Source of the DNA: Verrucomicrobia bacterium TMED56
GTDB lineage: Bacteria > Verrucomicrobiota > Verrucomicrobiia > Opitutales > Seribacteraceae
DNA: 7,160 nucleotides
NCBI GenBank assembly: GCA_002167265.1
Contig: NHDJ01000117.1
Coordinates: 1-7,160 of the forward strand
Reading direction: 5' to 3'
Of the stretch, positions 1-7,160 are shown piece after piece. Every line of letters begins with the position of its first letter. The stretch's first letter is position 1. A program made the position numbers and the translations under genes. The notes under the pieces are model-generated. The model was not told where the DNA came from. It saw only the letters and a list, made by a program, of their open reading frames with translations, and made no database searches.

Positions 1-375
1 TTCTTCGGTAGCATACAAAGTTTCCAAAGGGTCTGGCATGAGATACTTTGGATCTGGATGAATCTCGAGCTTTAGAAAATTAGTTTCTAAAGCCTCCCTA
101 GCCATTTTGGCAGCAAAAACTGCCTCCTTTGCGTCACGAACTCCAGAAGTATTGGGTAAGATTTGAACATTTGGTTTGGTTATATGAGGTAAGATCGAGT
201 CTTTTTCCTCGCTCGATAGATTAAACCTCTTTAACGCAACCGTAACAAGTTGAGTCTGCGAAAGCTCAATAACACTGCTTAATATTTCACCAGATTCAAA
301 TTTTCCAGTACCAACAAATAATCTGGATTGAAATTCCTGGCCGCCCAAAAAGAAATTTTCGCTAGCTTTTTCCAT
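1..375 (-). CDS. thiG: Thiazole synthase ThiG, N-terminal 125 residues (cut by window edge)
   Basis: ThiG builds the thiazole phosphate half of thiamin in the cytoplasm from deoxyxylulose 5-phosphate, dehydroglycine and sulfur carried on ThiS thiocarboxylate. The reading frame starts at the ATG at 375-373 and stays open to the window edge, so about half of a usual ~255-residue protein is visible. Visible family motifs are LFVGTGKF (residues 19-26), QILPNTSG (71-78) and [16 protein letters not shown] (101-116). Lys102 in the LKLEI strand matches the lysine that forms the Schiff base with deoxyxylulose 5-phosphate. The start lies inside the end of thiE (14-nt overlap, different frame). Only a GGA about ten bases upstream could serve as a ribosome binding site, so translation is probably coupled to thiE. 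It is the fifth gene of the operon under the TPP riboswitch, which fits a shared role with ThiS encoded upstream. Family identification is firm; the C-terminal half is unseen. Confidence 0.95.
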   Translation of the reverse strand, partial: MEKASENFFLGGQEFQSRLFVGTGKFESGEILSSVIELSQTQLVTVALKRFNLSSEEKDSILPHITKPNVQILPNTSGVRDAKEAVFAAKMAREALETNFLKLEIHPDPKYLMPDPLETLYATEE

Positions 376-1060
376 TATAAAAATCCATAGAATTTTTCTG
401 CCAGGACAATGATTCTGCTACTAGCTCAGTAATAAAGTCTTCGCACAACTTATCTCCTTCGAATAATGCTGAACAAAGAGCGATCCCAGTTGCGCCTATT
501 TTTTTCGCAATTTTAAAATCATTTACATCCAATCCCCCAATTAAATAAACAGGTAAAGGTGATAGTAAGCTTATTACCTCAATAAATTTATTTAAGGAAA
601 GCTGGGGTTTTAATTCCGGCTTTGTCATAGTGCCGCGGAATGGTCCAAGCCCTGCATAATCACAATCAGACAAATTCAAATCATTTGCTTCAAATAAACT
701 ATGAACAGTTACTCCTACAATACTATCATCGCCCAGCATTTTACGTGCTTGTCTGGGACAAACATCATGGCAGCCAAGATGTACCCCAGCGGCACCGCAT
801 TTAGCCGCAATTTCCGGATGATCGTTAACTATTAAATCAACACCATACGCATTACAAATTTCCACTGAGATTTTGGTCTCTCTTACTAAATCTTCATAGC
901 CGAGCGTCTTGCTTCTAAGTTGAATCAACTTCACTCCATGAAAACAGAGTAATTCAATTTGTTTAGAATGTGAAATCCGAAGATTATCAGAAGTTAAACA
1001 ATAAATACCAGAGGGTTTTAACCTTGAAGAAGTCCTTAGTGACGAAATGCAATCATTCAT
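362..1060 (-). CDS. thiE: Thiamin phosphate synthase ThiE
   Basis: ThiE joins hydroxymethylpyrimidine pyrophosphate and thiazole phosphate to give thiamin phosphate, releasing pyrophosphate. The 232-residue protein is a TIM barrel of the ThiE/TenI family, slightly longer than the usual ~210 because of about 15 extra N-terminal residues and a short C-terminal tail. Active-site residues can be matched to Bacillus ThiE by motif: Arg49 and Lys51 in QLRSK, Asn79-Asp80 in IVNDH, Asp99 after GVHLG, Thr118 in GVTVH, and Lys147 in GPFRGTMTK; the phosphate-binding IGG is at 174-176. The two Mg2+ aspartates are therefore present and the enzyme looks active. The ATG overlaps the TGA of the preceding ThiE-like gene as ATGA (1060-1057), and no good ribosome binding site precedes it, so translation by re-initiation is likely. 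Its stop lies 14 nt inside thiG. The GPFR loop is of the type I associate with Bacteroidota ThiE, from memory. Confidence 0.93.
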   Translation of the reverse strand: MNDCISSLRTSSRLKPSGIYCLTSDNLRISHSKQIELLCFHGVKLIQLRSKTLGYEDLVRETKISVEICNAYGVDLIVNDHPEIAAKCGAAGVHLGCHDVCPRQARKMLGDDSIVGVTVHSLFEANDLNLSDCDYAGLGPFRGTMTKPELKPQLSLNKFIEVISLLSPLPVYLIGGLDVNDFKIAKKIGATGIALCSALFEGDKLCEDFITELVAESLSWQKNSMDFYNGKS

Positions 1061-1662
1061 GATAAAAGCGATAGCGATTTCTTAAGCTCATCATTAAATT
1101 TCATGAACGCCTTAACAGGGTCACTATGACGCCACACAGAGCCCAGGAGAGCAAAACCGTCAAATCCGACTTCGTTCAATGTTCTGATCTTTTTCCTGCG
1201 GATTCCCCCCAATGCATAGACCTTTGGTCTATCTTTAATAACTGCAAGCTGAGTTAGAACCTTTTTGATTTCTGCAAGAGAAATATTGGGACGATATCCT
1301 TCTTTGGAAATTGATTTGAATACAGGACCAAAAAAACAGTAATCAAAAGAATTTTCTATGGCCTGTAAGTCTTTGAGTTTATGCAGAGATTTACTGGTAC
1401 TGCCTTTGTTTTTTATCTTAGATTCTCCGTCAGCATGGTGATACCCACCCAAATTAAAGTCATTTAATAATTCCGAATGACGATGCACAACTACTTTTGG
1501 ATGCATACTCGTAGGAAGTGAATCAAGAAATGACGCCAATTCACGCAGGGAGTGCTGAGGCTTCCTAAGATGCAACTTTTCAAGACCAGCATCAAAAAGC
1601 ATGCTTATAGTGCTAGCCTCGTCGTGTTTAAATTTGGGCTGGGTAATTAATATTACATCCAT
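1057..1662 (-). CDS. ThiE/TenI-family paralogue with altered active site
   Basis: This 201-residue protein belongs to the thiamin phosphate synthase/TenI TIM-barrel superfamily and is often annotated simply as thiamin phosphate synthase. Recognisable motifs in order are HLRKP (31-35, where ThiE has QLRxK), VVHRHSEL (58-65, where ThiE has INDR), FFGPVFKSISKEGY (110-123, the GPVFxTxTK loop) and ALGGI (150-154). Compared with the neighbouring ThiE, the Asn-Asp pair that helps bind pyrophosphate and Mg2+ is His60-Arg61, and the second Mg2+ aspartate position falls near Glu80. Joining of pyrimidine and thiazole by the usual mechanism is therefore doubtful. A TenI-like thiazole tautomerase role or a non-catalytic role is possible; this is inference. 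It sits between thiS and thiE, starts 5 bases after the thiS stop, overlaps thiE by 4 bases, and has the best Shine-Dalgarno sequence in the window. The family call is secure, the exact reaction is not. Confidence 0.85.
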   Translation of the reverse strand: MDVILITQPKFKHDEASTISMLFDAGLEKLHLRKPQHSLRELASFLDSLPTSMHPKVVVHRHSELLNDFNLGGYHHADGESKIKNKGSTSKSLHKLKDLQAIENSFDYCFFGPVFKSISKEGYRPNISLAEIKKVLTQLAVIKDRPKVYALGGIRRKKIRTLNEVGFDGFALLGSVWRHSDPVKAFMKFNDELKKSLSLLS

Positions 1663-1667
1663 TTAAA

Positions 1668-1871
1668 CTACCCTCCTTGCGTTGCTTGAATCAAAATCAC
1701 ATGGTCCCCTGTTTTGAGCTCGGTCACAGGAAATAACTGGGATGAAACCACTTCATTATTCAATGCAACTGCCCAACCCTTAAGGTCTTCGATGGACAAG
1801 AATTTAATAAGATCGCTCATTTTAGAGCCATCCGGGACATCATGAGACTCCTCGTTGACACAAATTTTCAT
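1668..1871 (-). CDS. thiS: Sulfur carrier protein ThiS
   Basis: ThiS is the small ubiquitin-like protein whose C-terminal glycine is adenylated by ThiF and converted to a thiocarboxylate that delivers sulfur to ThiG. The 67-residue length matches the family (about 66). The N-terminal strand MKICVNEE, the VALNNEVV segment (35-42), the GDHVILIQ strand (55-62) and the terminal Gly66-Gly67 are all typical. The start ATG at 1871-1869 is 8 bases after the thiC stop. There is no good Shine-Dalgarno close to it; a GGAG lies about 20 bases upstream inside the end of thiC, so coupling to thiC translation is plausible. The gene encodes the partner of ThiG three genes downstream. The matching adenylyltransferase ThiF is not in view and may lie beyond thiG. 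Confidence 0.95.
   Translation of the reverse strand: MKICVNEESHDVPDGSKMSDLIKFLSIEDLKGWAVALNNEVVSSQLFPVTELKTGDHVILIQATQGG
1672..1678 (-). promoter_or_regulatory. Strong Shine-Dalgarno of the ThiE-like gene, inside the thiS Gly-Gly codons
   Basis: On the minus strand AAGGAGG lies 9 bases before the ATG at 1662-1660. It is formed by the last codons of thiS (CAA GGA GGG, then TAG), so the same bases encode the essential C-terminal Gly-Gly of ThiS. This confirms the start of the ThiE-like gene and is far stronger than the ribosome binding sites of the other genes here. Confidence 0.8.
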
Positions 1872-1879
1872 TTAATCAA

Positions 1880-3802
<1,923 letters not shown>

Positions 3803-3810
3803 TCATTTTA

Positions 3811-3843
3811 GCCGAAGAAAAGACACTTAGTTTTCCCTTCGGC
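3811..3843 (-). promoter_or_regulatory. Candidate switching hairpin (expression platform) of the TPP riboswitch
   Basis: On the minus strand GCCGAAG (3843-3837) pairs with CTTCGGC (3817-3811), and AAAA (3834-3831) continues the stem with TTTT (3821-3818). Two bulged G residues and a 9-base loop complete an 11-pair hairpin. The 5' arm is the conserved 3' part of the TPP aptamer (the GAAGGGAA region) and the loop covers the 3' strand of P1. This hairpin and the ligand-bound aptamer therefore cannot form together. No T-run follows it, so it does not look like a terminator. It more likely represents the TPP-free state of a translational or Rho-linked switch. The freed TCTTTTC could then pair with the A-rich start of thiC, which is a guess. 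The pairing is seen; the function is inferred. Confidence 0.6.
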
Positions 3844-3917
3844 GGATTACGCATCAGGTTCAGAGGGTCGCAAGCACATTCTTGCCTCTCAGCCATTTAC
3901 AAAAGGCTCCCCTAAAC
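3826..3917 (-). ncRNA. TPP riboswitch (THI element)
   Basis: The minus strand carries the conserved THI-box elements in order: TTTAGGGGAGCC, a short P2/P3 arm with GGCTGAGA (the pyrimidine-binding CTGAGA), an optional P3a stem (GCAAG paired with CTTGC), then ACCCTCTGAACCTGAT, a short GCG/CGC P5 stem with a TAATC loop, and CGAAGGGAAAACTAAG. The outer ends TTTAG and CTAAG close P1. Binding of thiamin pyrophosphate should lower expression of the thi operon. It lies 30 bases before the thiC start and 50-odd bases after the end of dprA, which is the expected place. It marks where thiamin genes begin and makes it likely that they have their own promoter just upstream. Confidence 0.96.
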
Positions 3918-3921
3918 AATA

Positions 3922-3957
3922 ATAATACTTAAATATCTTTACGGCATTGGCAAACAA
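3922..3957 (-). promoter_or_regulatory. Possible promoter region of the thi operon (weak)
   Basis: The 55 bases between the dprA stop and the riboswitch must hold the promoter if the thi operon has its own. On the minus strand TTGTTT (3957-3952) stands 16 bases before TATTTA (3935-3930), which would place the transcript start a few bases before the aptamer. TATTAT (3927-3922) is a better -10 match but has no good -35 partner and would start transcription almost at P1. No Bacteroidota-type TTTG/TAnnTTTG pair at proper spacing was seen. The elements are weak and AT-rich sequence gives such matches by chance. Confidence 0.3.
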
Positions 3958-3972
3958 AACCTTCCTTGAAAA

Positions 3973-5112
3973 TCATAAAGTTTCGAATCTGCCGTCAGAC
4001 CTTTTTTTTATCAATTCCTTTAATTCTAGTGATGTCAGTATGGCACTTAATTTAGGAATGCTCAATTTGGTTTTTTCGACTAACTCTTCCGCATTATAAA
4101 CAGAGCCGTCCACAAAAGCTTCCATAACAGTTTTTTCATCTTCGCTTATAATCCTCATTCTACAATCTTTAGATCTAATAATTTCTTTTTCTGTTAGATG
4201 ATCCCTTGAAAATGAAATGCTCTCGATTAATGAACCTTCAATCTCCTCTACAACATCTCTGGCACTTCTTACCAGGGTGGCACCATCACGAATAAGTTCA
4301 TTACAACCAGCAGAGGCTGGTTGGTCAACCCGTCCAGGGACAGCAAAGACCTGCCTGCCTTGATCCGCAGCAAAACGTGCTGTGATTAAACTTCCTCCAT
4401 TTAAAGCAGATTCAACTACAATGACCGCGGACGAAATTCCGGAAACCAGACGGTTTCTCATCGGGAAGGTTCTACGATCTGCTTTTCTTCCAAACGGAAA
4501 TTCAGATAGAACTGCACCATTATCTGAAATATTTTGATAAAGCTTAATGTTTTCTGGAGGATATATAATATCTAATCCACTACCTAAAAAAGCTATTGTT
4601 TTACCTTTTACATCCAATGCCGCTTGGTGTGCAACTGTGTCTACACCTCTAGCCATTCCACTTACTATGCAAAAACCCGCCTTTGCTAAACCACTAGAAA
4701 GTTCATAACAGATTCTTTGCCCATAAAGACTGGGTTGTCTAGTTCCCACAATGGCAATGTAAGGTCCATTTGGTAAAAGACCTCTCGAGTACAATCCGAT
4801 TGGCGGATCATAGATTTCTTGCAGCAAAGAAGGTATATGATCCTCGGTTAAAAAAGAGACTCCTAAACTGTCGATTCTTTCTTTTTCTTTCCGCAACCAT
4901 TTCACATTAGAAGGGTCAAGAATTGTGTCAGCGATGGTTGACCCAACCCCTCCAATGGATAGAAGTTTTGAACGACTTAAAGCAAATATATTTGAAGGAT
5001 CGTTATTATTCGCATGTAAAATTTTTCTTAAACTTACGGGTCCCAATTTGGGCAACCCATTCAAAAGCAACAAAGCATCTACCCTAGACAATTTTACTTC
5101 GAAACTTTTCAT
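3973..5112 (-). CDS. dprA: DNA-processing protein DprA (Smf)
   Basis: DprA binds incoming single-stranded DNA during natural transformation, protects it and loads RecA; it acts in the cytoplasm. The 379-residue protein has the complete three-part layout. An N-terminal SAM/helix-hairpin-helix-like region covers about residues 8-70 (with SIGGVGSTIA at 52-61). The Rossmann-like core runs from about 105 to 290, with IVGTR (121-125), SGMARGVDTVAHQAA (151-165), FLGSGLDIIYPPEN (175-188), SEFPFG (203-208), FPMRNRLVSGIS (216-227), ESALNGGSLITA (234-245) and VFAVPG (255-260). A C-terminal winged-helix-like domain spans about 322-379. The start ATG has GGA only one base away, which is a poor ribosome binding site. 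The frame is closed upstream by the TAA of the preceding small gene, which happens to be in the same frame 48 bases before. No clear terminator follows dprA. Confidence 0.96.
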   Translation of the reverse strand: MKSFEVKLSRVDALLLLNGLPKLGPVSLRKILHANNNDPSNIFALSRSKLLSIGGVGSTIADTILDPSNVKWLRKEKERIDSLGVSFLTEDHIPSLLQEIYDPPIGLYSRGLLPNGPYIAIVGTRQPSLYGQRICYELSSGLAKAGFCIVSGMARGVDTVAHQAALDVKGKTIAFLGSGLDIIYPPENIKLYQNISDNGAVLSEFPFGRKADRRTFPMRNRLVSGISSAVIVVESALNGGSLITARFAADQGRQVFAVPGRVDQPASAGCNELIRDGATLVRSARDVVEEIEGSLIESISFSRDHLTEKEIIRSKDCRMRIISEDEKTVMEAFVDGSVYNAEELVEKTKLSIPKLSAILTSLELKELIKKRSDGRFETL

Positions 5113-5160
5113 TCCGTCAACTGCAGCAGAAAAAGTAAAGTTTGCAAGAACAGTAAAAAA

Positions 5161-5412
5161 TTACTTTTTTAATTCTTTAAAAAAAGCTACCCGGCTTGGA
5201 TGTCTCAATTTCTTCAATGCCTGTGCTTCCAGTTGCCTAACACGCTCGCGGGTAACTCCCATAATTGATGCAATTTCCTCCAAAGTAAGACAACGACCCG
5301 GGTCGTTACGTGATACCCAGTTGCAAGCTTTTCTGAGTTTTTGCTCTGAAGAACCTCTAAAGTTCGGAACAGTATGAGGAGTAGGAACTTTTGGCACACT
5401 ATAAATTAGCAC
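5161..5412 (-). CDS. Small stand-alone sigma-70 region 4.2-like helix-turn-helix protein
   Basis: An 83-residue basic protein. Residues 42-74 ([20 protein letters not shown] at 42-61, then [10 protein letters not shown] at 65-74) read like region 4.2 of a primary sigma factor, the helix-turn-helix that contacts the -35 element. None of sigma regions 1-3 is present, so it is not a sigma factor on its own. The first 40 residues are unlike sigma region 4.1 at sight, with a Pro/Val-rich start and a stretch [15 protein letters not shown]. It could be a transcription regulator, a partner of RNA polymerase, or a remnant. Translation probably begins at GTG 5412-5410, since a stop lies two codons upstream; a second in-frame GTG at 5397-5395 would give 78 residues. 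No strong Shine-Dalgarno supports either. It is 34 bases after pseI and 48 bases before dprA on the same strand, and may be cotranscribed with dprA. Confidence 0.8.
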   Translation of the reverse strand: MLIYSVPKVPTPHTVPNFRGSSEQKLRKACNWVSRNDPGRCLTLEEIASIMGVTRERVRQLEAQALKKLRHPSRVAFFKELKK

Positions 5413-5446
5413 AAATTATTAACCACTTCAAAAATTTGGCATTAAA

Positions 5447-6457
5447 TTATTTAAAGTCATGAGTACTTAAAGGATGTCCAACAGGAAGAGTTCTAACTGC
5501 TTTTTTGCCCAGTACGCTATCCCATTTGCTGGGGCACAACCCATCGCCCGGTCTCGCAATTCTGAGATTCTTAACCGAAAGAGTTTCCCCAACATGAACT
5601 AATTGGCTTACAAGAATTGAACGTTTGAAAAAGGCTGCTTCGGCAGATATTTTTTTTTCACGACCAACTTGCCCTAAGGCAACTTTAGTAAGCCGTACAG
5701 CATGGACCATTTCCTTAAACTCTTCAGGCAGCATAGAAAATGCACCATCAATCGATTCAACTTCACGATCCAGGCTAAAATGTTTCTCAATTACACCAGC
5801 CCCCAGTGAAGTTGCCGCAACGGCTATCAAATGTCCTGAAGAATGGTCGGAAAGACCAAAATCAGTATCGAAGAGCCTTTTTAAATTTGGCATTTCATGC
5901 AAACAAAAATCCTCTGGATTTGCAGGATATTCACTAACGCAATGAAGAAGGGTGACAGATGGACACCCCTCTTCCCTAAGACAATCAAGAGCTTGTTTAA
6001 TCATTTTTTCAGAGGATACTCCAGTGCTTGCAATTACTGGTTTACGCGTCTGAGCAACTGCACGAAGTAATGGAAAATGATTTAATTCAAAAGATGCTAT
6101 TTTGTATAATGGAGGATTAATTTCATCTTCCAAAAACTGAACAGCGGTTTCGTCAAACGGAGAGCTGAAGAGTGGAATACCATTTGCCAATGCCCTTTCT
6201 GATAGTTTTTTGTGCCAATCCCAAGGAGTCATTGCACTCTCATAAAGATCGTGCAGTCGGTAACCCCGCCACAAACCATTTGATATTTCAAAGCGAGTAT
6301 CAAGTCCCTTAACCGTCATTGTTTCGGGCTTGTAAGTTTGTATTTTAACCATGTCAGCTCCTGCATCAGCAGACTGGTCAACCATCCTTAAAGCCTTGTC
6401 AAGCGAACCACCGTGATTACCTGATAGCTCGGCTATAATGAGTGGAGAATTCGGCAT
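5447..6457 (-). CDS. pseI: Pseudaminic acid synthase PseI (NeuB family)
   Basis: PseI condenses phosphoenolpyruvate with 2,4-diacetamido-2,4,6-trideoxy-altropyranose to form pseudaminic acid, a nine-carbon sugar placed on flagellin or surface polysaccharide. The 336 residues match the family length. The catalytic NeuB barrel covers about 1-265 with IAELSGNHGGS (8-18), VKIQTYKPETMT (37-48), FSSPFDET (97-104), YKIASFE (118-124), STGVSS (144-149), LSDHS (202-206) and IEKHF (223-227). His205 and His226 fit the metal ligands known in NeuB. A C-terminal SAF (antifreeze-like) domain covers about 275-336. The segment FEISNGLWRGYRLHDLYESA followed by TPWDWH (56-82) is the feature I associate with PseI rather than sialic or legionaminic acid synthases. 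It follows pseB by 32 bases. No good ribosome binding site is visible before the ATG at 6457. Substrate choice between PseI and other NeuB members is inferred from motif and from the pseB neighbour. Confidence 0.9.
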   Translation of the reverse strand: MPNSPLIIAELSGNHGGSLDKALRMVDQSADAGADMVKIQTYKPETMTVKGLDTRFEISNGLWRGYRLHDLYESAMTPWDWHKKLSERALANGIPLFSSPFDETAVQFLEDEINPPLYKIASFELNHFPLLRAVAQTRKPVIASTGVSSEKMIKQALDCLREEGCPSVTLLHCVSEYPANPEDFCLHEMPNLKRLFDTDFGLSDHSSGHLIAVAATSLGAGVIEKHFSLDREVESIDGAFSMLPEEFKEMVHAVRLTKVALGQVGREKKISAEAAFFKRSILVSQLVHVGETLSVKNLRIARPGDGLCPSKWDSVLGKKAVRTLPVGHPLSTHDFK

Positions 6458-6489
6458 ATCAGTCTATCTGTACCGTCAGATTATAAATC

Positions 6490-7160
6490 TCAGGGTAAAA
6501 AATCAGAAAGTAATTTTGTCAGATCCTCTTCACCAAAAGTCTCACAATTACAATTGCTAGAATACTTAAAATTTTCTGAACAACTCACTCCCCCTAAAAT
6601 TCCAATCTTATTACCCCAAAACGCTTGAATGGGTTGGATAACAAAATGATTATCGAATTCAAGTACATTTCTAGACTCATCTTCCGGGATGAGGATTTCA
6701 TGCATTTTTTCACCCGGTCTCATTCCAACGATACGCCATTCTGCATCAGGAGCTACTACATTGGCAATATCAGCAACTGAACAAGCTGGAACTTTAGGCA
6801 CAAAAAGCTCGCCACCAACCATAGATTTCAAACTTTCCAAAACAAAATCTACTCCATTCTGCAAAGTGATGAGGAATCTAGTCATTTCAGCGTTAGTTAT
6901 AGTGATTACACCAGTCTCCCTTTGCTTGGCAAAAAGCGGCACTACGCTCCCACGACTTCCCACAACATTTCCATACCGTACAACAGAAAAGATTCCTCCC
7001 ATATCCCCCGCATAACTATTTGCAGCTATAAAGACTTTATCGGAACATAATTTAGTAGCCCCATACAAATTGACTGGATTAACCGCTTTGTCTGTACTCA
7101 ACGCAATCACTTTCTTAACCCCTGCTCTCAACGCAGCTTCTACAACATTGGTTGCCCCAT
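6490..7160 (-). CDS. pseB: UDP-GlcNAc 4,6-dehydratase (inverting) PseB, C-terminal two thirds (cut by window edge)
   Basis: PseB is an extended short-chain dehydrogenase that converts UDP-GlcNAc into the 4-keto-6-deoxy-L-sugar, the first step to pseudaminic acid. The frame enters at the right edge with GATNVVEAALRAGVKK and runs for 222 codons to the TGA at 6492-6490; roughly the first 110 residues of a usual ~330, including the NAD(P)-binding GxxGxxG region, are outside. An internal TTG near 7131 is not the true start. Visible motifs are ALSTDKAVNP, the catalytic YxxxK as YGATK (Tyr codon 7065-7063, Lys codon 7053-7051), VRYGNVVGSRGSVVPLF, MTRFLIT and RPGEKMHEILIPEDESRN. Towards the C terminus the usual RYSSDTNDEWL-like end appears as KYSSNCNCETFG, a small deviation. 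The direct neighbour is pseI, supporting the pseudaminate pathway. RmlB- or FlaA1-type relatives are less likely given the STDKAVNP and PGEK pattern. Confidence 0.92.
   Translation of the reverse strand, partial: GATNVVEAALRAGVKKVIALSTDKAVNPVNLYGATKLCSDKVFIAANSYAGDMGGIFSVVRYGNVVGSRGSVVPLFAKQRETGVITITNAEMTRFLITLQNGVDFVLESLKSMVGGELFVPKVPACSVADIANVVAPDAEWRIVGMRPGEKMHEILIPEDESRNVLEFDNHFVIQPIQAFWGNKIGILGGVSCSENFKYSSNCNCETFGEEDLTKLLSDFLP

Noticed and set aside
3929..3976. Fifteen-codon frame starting in an ATGA overlap with the dprA stop and ending just before the riboswitch
   Set aside because: It has no ribosome binding site or recognisable leader-peptide character (MIFKEGFVCQCRKDI) and frames of this size arise easily by chance.
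4925..5377. Plus-strand frame of 150 codons spanning the start of dprA and the small HTH gene
   Set aside because: It is antisense to two well-supported minus-strand genes and its translation shows no family features.
5413..5446. Searched for a terminator between pseI and the small HTH gene
   Set aside because: Only weak AT-rich complementarity was seen (CCA near TGG with a long A/T loop); nothing resembles a GC stem followed by a T-run.

Overview
All genes in this window lie on the minus strand, so transcription runs from the right edge (7160) to the left edge (1). It is bacterial DNA, clearly AT-rich and densely packed, with no RNA genes, insertion sequences or CRISPR arrays visible. Most start codons have weak or no Shine-Dalgarno sequence; the gene for the ThiE-like protein is the exception. 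The thi operon style (thiC-thiS-thiE-like-thiE-thiG, two ThiE-family paralogues, a ThiE with a GPFRGTMTK loop) resembles Bacteroidota and some Verrucomicrobiota. That placement is an inference and I would not go below 'Gram-negative-like bacterium, possibly marine Bacteroidota/Verrucomicrobiota'.

Right block (7160-5447): the 3' two-thirds of pseB (UDP-GlcNAc 4,6-dehydratase) followed by pseI (pseudaminic acid synthase). These are the first enzyme and a late enzyme of the pathway that makes pseudaminic acid, a nonulosonic acid used on flagellins and surface glycans. The intermediate genes (pseC, pseH, pseG) and pseF are not in the window; if present they lie upstream of pseB or elsewhere.

Middle block (5412-3973): a small protein that is essentially a stand-alone sigma-70 region 4.2-like helix-turn-helix, then dprA, the RecA-loading ssDNA-binding protein of natural transformation.

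Left block (3917-1): a thiamin biosynthesis operon led by a clear TPP riboswitch with a candidate switching hairpin before thiC. Gene order is thiC (HMP-P synthase), thiS (sulfur carrier), a degenerate ThiE/TenI-like gene, thiE (thiamin phosphate synthase), thiG (thiazole synthase, cut by the left edge). The four thi genes after thiC are tightly spaced or overlapping. ThiC supplies the pyrimidine, ThiS and ThiG make the thiazole, and ThiE joins the two halves; TPP would repress through the riboswitch. ThiH or ThiO, ThiF, ThiD and ThiL are needed as well and are not in view.

Most of the window is well-known biology. The points most worth a second look are the isolated sigma-4.2-like protein next to dprA, the switching hairpin of the riboswitch, the thiS Gly-Gly codons that double as the ribosome binding site of the next gene, and the ThiE paralogue whose metal-binding residues are replaced. 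I did not find a convincing entirely new system.
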